From positions 4,082,001 through 4,146,000 of the forward strand of contig NC_057319.1 in the NCBI RefSeq assembly GCF_000687475.1: 64,000 nucleotides of DNA. Direction: 5' to 3'. The position numbers were made by a program, and so were the translations under genes. The notes below the pieces were generated by a model, which saw only the letters and a list, made by a program, of their open reading frames with translations, was not told the DNA's origin and made no database searches. Below, in pieces: positions 44,601 through 55,188 of this stretch. The stretch comes from Ustilaginoidea virens. Lineage: Eukaryota; Ascomycota; Sordariomycetes; Hypocreales; Clavicipitaceae. Within the stretch, counting starts at the first letter, position 1. The number at the start of each line of letters is the position of its first letter.

Positions 44601-47502
44601 CTAATGGTTAGTGACATGCCCATCATCCCAGCCCATGCAAAGGCGGCGAACTAACCCTGTTCAAGGTCGTTTGAAAGGGGCCATGGCAATAAATCGGAAA
44701 AATGCCCACCCAAGTCCATCAAACGAGTGGATTCCCTGGACGAAATATGCCAAGGCTGAGGGAATATCCAAAAGCACCTTCAGCAACAACCTAACCTGAC
44801 GTATACGCAGGCTTTCCGGTTCCATCATATCATTACGGCGTTGTCCTCCATCACGCGACTCTGTTTACGAAAGTTAATCAGAGCCATCTCAGATCTGTTT
44901 GCAAGATTCTGCGCCTCCCTTTTCGGTTGGTTGTCGACGCTTTGTTAGTGTTGGCCGCGTCTCTTGTGGCCAATCATCCATATGCTCTTGGGGCTGTTAG
45001 TCGTCAAGAACCACGTTTGACGTCTTGGCAGCTCGTCAATACATGTGCAATGCTGAAGCGCTGCGGGCTAGTCTTGACGTAGGGTACGCTGCTGCTGCTG
45101 TTGGTCATGCCCCGACGAGTGGCAGTGAATACTGTTGCAAGACCTGGGTTTATATTCCGTACTGGAAGAATCTCCAGCAGCGACAGTGACTAGGTGAGGC
45201 AGCTCCGGAGCAGTTTCAATACTGCCTTGGCTTACAAGCACTCAGCCCTATTACCCTTCAATCGCACCATGTACGACTGTCCGAGACAGCATTCCGTCGT
45301 GCAGCATCATGCCTCAACTGCTGTTGTTCACTGCGCAGCCACAGTAAGACACGGAGGGCCAATAGGCGCTTTGCTTTGGCCCCTTGGTCGTAGCTTCTAG
45401 CGAAGCAAGCAAGCTCGAGGACAGATAATTGGCTGCCGAAAACTTCCGAGGCACTGACCGGAGACTGGGTATGGCAAATTTACCGAGGTTATCTATCAAG
45501 GGCGTAGGAAGTTGTACAAGAGGTATGGCATCGTGCAAATGAGTTAACAAACACCGACCATGCATCACCGGCCTTTTGTGGTAGCGGAAGAAAAGATCTC
45601 TTGGAGAAGTCTCGATGAAGATACGGCTCCGAACATGTTTCAAAACACTGCCAAGGGGGACCGCTTTGACGAAAACATGATGGTACTCGGCATCCTTTAC
45701 GAAAGGTAACGATAAAGCGAGTTGTTGGTAACCAAGAAAAAACTCATCATTGGGCGGTCAACAGTGGAAAGTTTTGTGCTGGGGCCCTCCTCTCATACTG
45801 CACACATTCCCAAGAACGGGGTCGAGGGAAGCCGCGCTTTCACTGTAGCGAGCTCCATGCATGTGTTAGCCATTGAGGCTTTGGATACTCACTCATTCGC
45901 AGATGGCAACTGTCGAGAGAAAAAGATGGAAGAGGGAGGGAAGGAGGGGGGGGCGAGGGTTTGGTTTGTCACAAGTGTTTTGAAGAGCAATATGTACCGT
46001 GATAAGCAAGGATGAGTGTGGAAGAGGCTGAGCCAATTATCATAAGTCTCGAGACTTGCAACTACCTCGCGTAGGTATGGTAGCAGGGCGGTAGGTGGCG
46101 CGAGTGTCCTGTTGTGTGACAAGAATTCTTCCCGAGTCTCTGCTGTCGGTCAGAGTCGTATCTGAAGGGTTTGTTACGTCGCCGGCTCATTTGAGATTGC
46201 CGGATAACATGTCGACTGAAGAACTTGCATATCAAGTCTGCGTGAATTGACGCTGACTGATTGCAGGTTGTAAAGAGGCTTTGAAGATGGGAAAGGCCCG
46301 TGCTGGGAGCACATCAGCGCCTGCCGCGATTCCAACACCTTTTGCTCCGTAGTGACCGGGTAAGTCGGTAGGAAGAAAAGGGAAAGCGGGAAAAGATAAA
46401 GAAGATCTTCGCGGCCAAGGCTGCACACCACATGAGATGGAGCGCGGCCTGGAAACGATGGGTCGGCATACATGGTCCGTATAGCAAGCGCATCGACCGG
46501 TGTTCAGGTTTGCAGGTTTTTTTTTTTTTTTTTTTCTTTTTTTTTCCCCCCAAATGCAGGCCTGAGAAAGGAACGGTCGATCCTGGCCTGCCTGGCTTCT
46601 CGGGGGAAGGCGGTTCACGAGACGCGGGATGGGATGCCGCCCGGTCCTTTCATGTCGAAATGACAGACGAGCAAATAAATGTTTTGGTCGCCAGGCGTGA
46701 GGGGGAAACCGCCGTCAAAGTACTCTAGCGTAACATCAGCGTGCGAAATGACGGACTAATGTTCTTCGATGCGCGTTTGGGTCCTTTTGTTCCGGCTTGC
46801 AGGGGTTGGCGATGGGAAAATATCAGGAGCAGCTTGTTTTCATCATGTTTCTCTGCTTCCATGCAGCATGGAGGCAAGCCATGGCGCCGAATACTCGATA
46901 CTGGCACGCTGGGTGACTCTGACTGGACAGCGAGCGGGTGGCAGGTGCGACTTGGACAAGCGCGGGTGGGCAGGTGCAACGGCCGGGACGCCAAGGAGGG
47001 GAGGGGGCGGGTTTTGGCGTGGCGTGGGGCTGCCGGCTTTGGAGGGCCCTGGTTGGCTGGCCTCTGCTTCTTTTCGCAGCTTTTTTTTATTATTTTTTTT
47101 TTCCTTTCTTCCCCCCTACATGCTGCAGCAAGGTTGTGGCACCAACAAGACTTTTCAGTGCTGCGCTTATTGGGTCTTGTGTCTGGTCAACTGGTCAACT
47201 GGTCAACTGGTCAACTCGGTCGGATCCAATTCTTTCTTCGTCCCACAAGCCCGGTGGGAAGGTGGGTTGATGGGCATGGCAGCATTGCAAGCGTGCAAGC
47301 GTGCAAGCGTACACGCAAGACTCGACTCGGCCTGACGACCTGGACGAGGACCCAGCAGCGATTGAGATGCAGTTGAGAATTGAAAACCCCCTTCCCAGTC
47401 CCACCCCCCCCCCCCCCCCACTCCCCCCGCTCCCCCGCCCTTCCGCCTTCCTTCCGCGCCCTCCTCGCACTCCCCTCGCACCTCCCTCCAGGCTTCCCCT
47501 TG

Positions 47503-47503
<1 letters not shown>

Positions 47504-47534
<31 letters not shown>
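47504..47534. repeat. (CA)15 microsatellite
   Basis: An uninterrupted CA run in a pyrimidine/C-rich spacer. A C-rich stretch (47405-47420) lies just upstream. Confidence 0.95.
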
Positions 47535-47536
<2 letters not shown>

Positions 47537-48249
47537 CCAGACCGCCCAAGACAGGACCACAAAGTTGCAAAGTTCTGGTTATGTACGAGTTTTCCGTCTG
47601 GTCGAATCAACGCCGCGACCAAGTCGCAGAGGCCAGCTGCGGGTAGCCATTCCATTCCAACCTGACTGGGTTGATCACATCGACAGCAACCCGTGAGTCA
47701 CCCCCCCCAAATACCCGGGGAACACAAGCCCAGTTCAGTTTGTTTCGTTTCAAACTGAGCGATGGATGCTGCTGAGCTTTTCCTGCTGCCCGCAATCCTC
47801 CCTCGCTGTAGTGACGTCACCACTGAAGAGACAGGTGCTTCAAGCGTCGAATGCTTACCCTAAACCGTCGCTAGCGCCTGTCTGGCTGGAGACACTGTTC
47901 GATGCATTGGAGCGGGAAAGAGCGATGAACCTGTCTTGCGATCTATACATGTAGTCTTAACGTACTCCGTATCCTAGCCCGACCTACCACTACCTCCTGG
48001 TACCTACTACTATAGTGTCCGCCCCCCCTACTCCGTACATGTAATTAATCCAAGCAGATCCCCGCTTTTCCCTTCCCGGTGGTCGCTCCCTGCCGCCCCA
48101 CCTTGCCACCTTGCAAGCACACGCTCAGCTGCATGCCCCTGGCCCTGCCTGGTCTCAAATTTGACGCAGATTTTATGCAAGCGCGCACTGCCTTGCTGGG
48201 TTTAGAGGCAGCTGGATGATTAACCTAATGCTTTCTTGTAATTACAGAC

Positions 48250-48410
48250 GCCTACGACGAGCCGTACATATTAAAAAAGCCTTAATGTACCTTACTATAT
48301 TTGTTATATATTTCTCATTTTTTTTTGAATACATTTTTTATTATTAGTGTTATCTGTAGTTTTTTTTTTTCAATTTAATTATTATTTTATTTTATGTTAT
48401 ATATATCTCG
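48250..48410. other. AT-rich island
   Basis: About 160 bp with very little G or C (T-rich and TATATAT segments), sharply bounded by GC-richer spacer. No inverted repeats at the edges were found. Confidence 0.7.
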
Positions 48411-49093
48411 GGGTAATCTGCGGGAATTCTACGTAGTGCTGGGATATTTTGTTGTGGGTCCCTGGGGCGATGCAAGCGTTATGCAGAGAGCTTAGCTAAT
48501 GCACGACCAAGGAAAGCAACTCACCCCCTTGCCCGGCAAAGTCGAGCGCCAAGAATAAGAATAGGCTTGCAAAGCCACCTCCGCGACAACTCCGCCTTCT
48601 CAATCCATCTTGTCCAACCAGGCCGACCGAACCTGCCGCTGATTACCCTGCGCAGCCAGCGACCACCTCCTTGATCGATTTCCCGTCAACTTCTGTAATC
48701 CGTCGTCCGCCCTCAGCGCATCGCGTTGGCCACTTTCGTCGCTAACCACCATGTCGGCTGACGTTTGTGATTAACAGCTTCCCCCCATCCTTTACCCCGA
48801 AGAAAGATCCATGTGCCCCATCTGATTTCAGTTCGTCGTCGCCGCTGGCAGAAACTGTCGCGCCACTGGCTTGAAGCTAGGCTCGCCCCGAAACCGTTGT
48901 CGACGGACGACCCCGACAACAGAAACCAACTTGGCCACCGAGCGTTCGCCACCAGCCACGCCACCGTCTGGCTCATCAGGCTCGTCAGGCTCGTCAGGCT
49001 CGTCAGACCCATCCGTCCCATCCTTCGTCTTTCAAGACACCACTGCCGAAATCCAACATCGTCGCACGCTCTCTCGCCATGCTCTAGTGTAGC

Positions 49094-51728
49094 ATGGCCT
49101 CGCTGCTCAACAAGACGGATTCTGGTCCACCGCCGCGCCAGATCCGCTTTGTGAACAACCAAGGCCAACCGCCTTCCAAACGACGCAGAATCAACGCCGC
49201 GTACGTCCCCTCTCTCCCCCTCCTAGTCCCTCACGTCCTGGCTCGCCCTGTGCTTTTCTAGCCAAAAAAAATAAAATGCCCTTGCTGCCTTCTTTCTCTG
49301 CTAGCTTAATTTCTCTTTGGGTTTCGCCGTCGGACTGCTGACGTGGTTGCTTGACTGGGTCTAACGAAGCGACGACAGCTGCTTAACCTGCCGACGACGA
49401 AAGACCAGATGCGCGGGCGAACGACCAGTTTGCTCTACGTGTACCAAGAATGGTCACAAGTGCCAAGGATATCCAGAAGACTTACGCAAGGATGCTGCCG
49501 TCGATTTTCTCGAAATAAAGTTGGCTCCTGAGGAGGAAGACGACGAAGGAGAAGGGGAAGAAGGGGAAGAGGAAGAGGAAGACACTGTAGTAGACGAAGG
49601 GCGCTCCGAGAATGACCGTAGGAGGTTCAGGTTGAAAAAATCCGTCAGCCTGCCCACCTCGACGACCGCCTCTGCCGCTACTAAGAATCACGCCGACAGC
49701 GCCGGCGAACATGATTCTACTACTCCTTCCTTTGTCAGGCCTCCGCTCATTCGCCATCACGCACCACCTGCTGAACATGGCAAGACAGACTTGGACAGCC
49801 ACTCCCGCCGTCATCGTTCTCCCATCCACCACCATCAATCATCAGGCCATACCGATGATGCACCAAGTTCGCCAACTGTGCGGCGCGCTTCTTCTCACCG
49901 TGTTCCGTACTTCCGATACTTTGGACCTACTGCCATCGTACCGGGCTTCAAGCAAATGGTCGTGTCCGTTCGTGACCGACGCCGTTCCACAGGAGGCTCG
50001 CAGTCTGCAGCCTCTCCCCTGTCGAACCAGAGCGGTGGCATACGAGCAAGCAGCATCACTGCGGCTAGTGACGTTGCGGTAGAAGATTTGCCAGTCTATG
50101 ATCCCACCAGCACTGTCCCTGTTCATCCACTCATTCTCAACCTCGTCAAGACATTCTTCCTGCATCTGGGCTGCAACTACCCCTTTCTCAAACAACCAAA
50201 GTTTCTTCGGATGGTGACGGAGAAGAGAGTTGAATCGATACTTGTGGACGCGATATGCGCCATCGCGGCCAGATTTTCCGACGCACAGCAACTAACCGGG
50301 GCCAACGACAAGTTGCCCAGAACCGAGAGGGGTCAAGTCTTTGCGCAGCGGGCCAAGCAAGCCACTGTCGAGACGTTCCCCTGCCCTTCCGTTGGCGCCG
50401 TGCAAGCGTTGCTTCTCATGGCGTATGAAGGGTTCGGAGCCAACCAGGACAGCGCCCTGTGGATGTATCTCGGCCTCGCCATCCGAATGACTGTCGATCT
50501 AGGCTTGCAGAAGAGGGTCGGAATTCAATACCAGGGAGAAAAGGATCCCTGGTACACGAGAAACAGAAGTCGCGGAAACGGCGGCGAGTCGGAAAGTCCG
50601 GACGATAAGAAGACGGCAGACCCGGACGCCTTGAGCCCCGAGGAGCAGAGGGAGGTGGAGCAAGAACGAATCGACACCTTCTGGGCAGTCTTCTTCCTCG
50701 ACAGAGTCATCTCCTCGGGTACCGGTCGGCCGGTGACGTTTCGGGATGATGATTTTGAGCTACCGTTTCCCGTGGCGAGAATCGACGCCACGACCGGGTG
50801 GCCGATGCTGTTTCCAGTTCTTCTGGGCATCATCCACCTGTACGGGCGTGTCTCAGACCTCTTGAACAACGTCCATGACGCACGAGACCTAACCGAGGAG
50901 AAATGGAGCAAACTAGCGGAAATGGAACATCAACTGACCAAAATGTACAAAGGCTGGGACAGCCGGTTGCAATTCAACGTCAGCAACTTCAAGGCCTATC
51001 TCAGCTTCGGACAAGGCACCACCTTCATCCTGCTGCACTTTTGGTTTCACGCCCTCTTCATCGTCCTGCATCAACCGACGCTGCTGACGCCATTCGGCGA
51101 GCTGAGATCCGAACATCAGCTACTCCCCGACAGCCGAGAGCTGAGCATGAGCAGCGCCAAGACCATCTGCGACATCTTGTCCTTTGCTGATCTCATCGAC
51201 CCCATCAGCTTCATCGGCAACCCGTTCACGAGCCAGCCCATCTACATTGCCGCTTGTGCTTTTCTCATGGAGTCGAGCGCCAGCGCTTCCGAGGGCCCTT
51301 CCAGAGAATCTTCCCCCGCGGCCATGCTCCGGCGCCCCGTCACGCAGCCCAAGGCTCCCATGTCAAAACATTCCCGACACTCGCTCCTCGCTTCGGCGGC
51401 GAACCAGAACTACCAACGATGCTATAATTCGTTGCAGCAGATGCACACGTACTGGGGAGGCGTCAAATACATCCTTACCGCTCTGGATCAAAAGTCCAAG
51501 GGCATTTGGGACTGCGAGACGTACACGTCTGAAGAGTACGAAAGCACGAAGATGCCAGCCATGCAACCGGGCGTTGCTGGGGATTTTGGTCACCTTGCCC
51601 AGAGCTCTCCCAAGACGGGGGCGGCGCCTCCCATCGCTTGGAGTCTTGCGGGAACGGCCAACTCGCCAAGCTCCAACCTAACCCTCATGTATCAGAACTC
51701 CAACGGCCACTCTGTGAGTCATGGTCCG

Positions 51729-51790
<62 letters not shown>

Positions 51791-52424
51791 GCAGCAACAA
51801 CAGCAGCAACAAGGACAGGGAAGTCGCCGACAATCGAGCACCCCTCCGGGCAATATGCTGTACGACCCCATCAGGCAAAGCATGCCCTCGGAGCCGGGAG
51901 GGATGTATCCCCCGGCTGTTCCTTCCTCCAGCATCGCTGGTGCTCCTAATGCATCTCCTCGTTGGGCCCGCACCAGGCGGCCATCCGCTCTTACCAACAC
52001 GACGGGCCAAAGCCATTCTGCCAGCATGAGCGAGGGCTTCCCAGACACGGGGATGGACGGATCAAAGGTGTACATGGCTACCGGATTCACGTCGGCCAGT
52101 CAGAACTCTGCTGGCTATGAAGGGTACAGCGTCTCGCCCACCAGCAACGTGGCAGATGGCAAAGCCCACAGCCGTGGTATCTTGACACCGAACCACGTCT
52201 ACTACGCGCACGGCATGCCGTATTCAACCTCGTGGACATTTGGTAACGGGACCATGGATGGCATCACGTTTGACAGCCAAGACATTGACATTGGGGCTCT
52301 CGGTCTGCAGCAGCCTGAACTCATGAGCGGGTGGCTCGATTACATTCCGAGCGACGTTCTCGGTTTGTTTGAAAACCATGAAATGAACAACGGACAGGGG
52401 GGCCAGAGTAGACAACACTCTTGA
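49094..52424 (+). CDS. Zn2Cys6 transcription factor with fungal_trans domain
   Basis: Exons 49094-49200 and 49379-52424 give 1050 aa. The intron (GTACGT...GACAG) falls just before the zinc cluster, in INAA|CLTC. The cluster, residues 37-64, is CX2CX6CX6CX2CX6C (CLTCRRRKTRC, then VCSTCTKNGHKC), preceded by a basic PPSKRRRINAA stretch. An acidic tract follows at about residues 84-106. The fungal-specific (PF04082-type) domain spans about residues 280-620: HPLILNLVKTFFLHLGCNYP, ALWMYLGLAIRMTVDLGLQK, ERIDTFWAVFFLDRVIS, FWFHALFIVLHQPTLL. The C-terminal third has a poly-His/poly-Gln run (51735-51810) and ends LDYIPSDVLGLFENHEM, a typical acidic/hydrophobic activation tail. Expected in the nucleus; targets unknown. 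Length and layout resemble xlnR-like regulators, but I cannot name the orthologue. Confidence 0.93.
51735..51815 (+). repeat. CAT/CAG-CAA coding repeats (poly-His, poly-Gln)
   Basis: About six His codons run directly into about 22 Gln codons, a mix of CAG and CAA. The run is in frame inside the Zn2Cys6 protein. Confidence 0.93.
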
Positions 52425-52916
52425 TTCCTCATGCAGGTGGTTTTTTCTCTCTTTTTTTTTTTTTTCAAAGGTTGTACCCATGGGAAGGTCTTCTTTTGAC
52501 TCCACACCCGAGGCTGGCTCTACCGTGTTATCATTTGTTCCTTTGTCTTTGAGGATATCTGGCGTGTCTTTTTTTTTTTCTTTTTTTTTTTCGGGAAGGG
52601 AATACAAAAGCGACTGCAGAGGCAAGCAGCAGCAGCAGCAGCAGCATGAACCCGATTCGGACACTGATATGGTACGGGATAACCGCAAAGCATCTTTTTT
52701 GCAGGGATACGGGATGTTTCACGAAAAAAAAAAAGAACTGGGCTTCACGCAGAAAGCACACAATGTACGGAGTATATTGGGGCCAAAGAAAAAGGGGGCA
52801 GAAATGTGCAAGGGAATAAAAAAAAAAGAAAAAGAAAGAAGAGAGGAAGAAAAGTTGCACATGACGAGGACGAATGAGCCCCAAGCAAGCACTTTTTGTC
52901 TTTTTTGTCTCTTTTT

Positions 52917-52947
<31 letters not shown>

Positions 52948-53867
52948 CGTTTTTCTGCTTTCTCTGCTTTCTCTGCCTTTTTCTTTTATCACGGCAATTA
53001 GCGTGGCGCACTCATGTAGGCCGGGCTTGGTTTTGGGGGGGGGGGGGGGTGCCGGGGGTGGGCTTGGATATAACGGAACGGTTCTGTGACAACGGCTGGG
53101 TGTTTAATTTCTTGCAAAACGCCGCGCGTGGCACTGCACTGCACTGCACTGCACTGGTCATCCCTGACGGCACTTGTTTTTCTTTCTTCTTTATCCTTTG
53201 GCTAAATTGAGTTGCCGGGCGGCCCGAAGCAACAACAGCACTGCTAGCCGTGTGACGAACGAACGAGCGAGCGAGCGACCGTTGACGTTGTTGGCATTTG
53301 CGTGGTGCTGATGATGATGACGCACCGGATGTTACTTACAGTGACCAAGGGGTTTGCTTGGTTTGAATTCAACGTGCGGATTATTGTTTGCTCGAGTCCG
53401 AAGCTGACCAAGCCGACCAAGCCGACCAAGCCGAACGAGGCTGACGAATTGGGGTTGGAGTGGAGTGGAGTGGAGTGGAGTGGAGTGGAGTGGGGCCAGC
53501 CTCGCCGTCGCGCAGGAGATGGATTCTGATAGAATAGACGAGGAAGAGATCGCGACTGACTGCAACATCAACCTCCTTGCCACGGCATGAACCAACCGGC
53601 CGACACGACCGTCACGTCACGCCCAAGCTTGAACCTGCGCCTCGTCTCTCCATCCGTCACCCCCCGCTGAAACAACTGCAACGCTCCGGGGTCGCTCCCA
53701 GCACAACAAACGAAGCTCGATTGCCTGCGACCAAGAGCCATGGCGTCGTAGCAAAACCCCCCCAATCTCCCATCTTGCCTGCCCCGTTCCCTTGGTCGGG
53801 CTCGCTCCTCGGCTCACCTTTGTTTCCTCCCTTGCCCCGCCGCCCGCCGCCCGCTCGCAATCTCGCA
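52425..53867. other. intergenic, homopolymer-rich
   Basis: Repeated T and A tracts (for example T27 at 52921-52947), G17 near 53035-53050, a CTGCA repeat near 53136-53156, GACCAAGCC (53405-53435) and GAGTG (53458-53492) arrays. No gene recognised. The last part is the leader of the lipoate ligase. Confidence 0.6.
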
Positions 53868-55188
53868 ATGGACCCCCGGTCTTGCACCGCCGGGATCCTC
53901 CTCCTCCTCCGCCGCCGCGCCCTCGCATCCGCGCCGCCCCAGACCCGCCGCTTCTCAGCCGACGCCGCCGCCGCCGCCGGCCATCGCGCCAACAAGACGC
54001 AGGTCCACGTGTCCCGGTCCACCGATCCGCTGCTCAACCTCTCCGTCGAGCACAGGCTGCTGCAGGTCACGCCCCCGGACTCCACCGTCCTCGTGCTGTA
54101 CGTCAACGCGCCGTGCGTCGTCCTGGGCCGCAACCAGAACCCCTGGCTGGAGGTTGACCTGGACCGGCTGGCGCGCATCGCCAAGAGCCCCGGCGAAATC
54201 GGATGGACAGACGCGCCGGTCGGGCTGGTGAGGAGGCGGTCCGGCGGGGGCACCGTGTTTCACGATCTGGGCAACGTCAACTATAGCGTCATCTGCCCTC
54301 CGCGGACGTTTGATCGCGACAGGCACGCCCAGATGGTGGTGAGGGCCCTCCGGGCGCTGGGCAGACCTGGCGTCCGCGTCAACGGCCGGCATGACATTGT
54401 GATCCACGACGACCTTTCCGGCGGCGTGGCCGAGGCCGGGGCCGGGCGAGCAACCTCGGGCGGCAGCACCTTCAAGATATCTGGCTCGGCGTACAAGCTG
54501 ACTCGTCTGCGGTCGTTGCACCACGGAACCTGCCTCCTGCGAAGCCCCAACCTGGCCAGCATAGCCGGCCTCCTCCGCTCTCCCGCCGAGCCGTTCGTCA
54601 AGGCTCGCGGCGTCGGCAGTGTCCCGAGTCCCGTCCGAAACGTAGATTTGCCAAACGACGTCTTCCAGGACGCCGTCGTCAAGGAGTTCTCCAGCATGTA
54701 TGGGCCCTTGCATCTTCAGACGGAATTCACCGATGACGCTTTGATGGATGCCCAGATCCGCAGCGGTTATCAAGAGCTGGCATCGAGGGATTGGACCTAC
54801 GGGCAAACACCGCGATTTGCTTTTTGCACGCATCCTACCGAGCAGGATCCCCGGCCGCGGCCGCAGTTAACCTTTGACGTAAGCCTGACCTCGGGCTTTT
54901 GGCGAGGTATTCTCGAAAACTGGTTTTTTTTTTCGAAAACTGACTTTGGCGTAGCAAAAGCTGCATTTTGAAGCAAGAAACGGACGCGTCGACGAGTTTC
55001 AAATCGACGGGTATCGAGACGTTGACGTGGCTCGGCTTGGCAAAACTCCCCTGCAAGACGTTCACGACTGGCGACTGCATCTGGCCCGAGCTGGCCTGGC
55101 CAGTGGAGATGCTGGGCAGCTCGGCATCTGGCTGAACCAAGTTCTCGGAACCGAGTTTACGCAGATGCCGTTCCCGGCAAACCATTAG
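53868..55188 (+). CDS. AIM22: mitochondrial lipoate-protein ligase (LplA family)
   Basis: Attaches lipoate to the E2/H-protein subunits of pyruvate and glycine-cleavage dehydrogenases in mitochondria. Exons 53868-54878 and 54955-55188 give 414 aa. Residues 1-30 (MDPRSCTAGILLLLRRRALA) look like a mitochondrial targeting peptide. Family motifs: CVVLGRNQNPWLEVD, RRRSGGGTVFHDLGNVNYS (the catalytic RRxxGGGxVFHD loop) and FKISGSAYKL, the lysine-bearing second motif. The C-terminal exon LHFEARNGRVDEFQIDG... matches family ends. Without splicing, the frame would run 31 codons into the intron and stop, which is why the unspliced reading is rejected. Two in-frame acceptors (GTAG|CAAAAG|CTG) could add or drop Gln-Lys. 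Confidence 0.9.

Larger units (their letters stand above)
39313..49093. other. gene-poor region, 9.8 kb, minisatellite-rich
   Basis: Long frames (for example 41097-42107 and 42274-43053, minus) are driven by repeats or have no recognisable content. It holds TTTC repeats (39348-39390), a GATT-type array (41110-41140), the minisatellite cluster at 42.3-43.25 kb, an A29 plus (AAG)8 tract (43581-43634), a possible transcription-factor fragment (44268-44600), (CTGGTCAA)4 (47184-47215), (CA)15 (47504-47534) and an AT-rich island (48250-48410). No tRNA or complete gene recognised. Confidence 0.55.
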
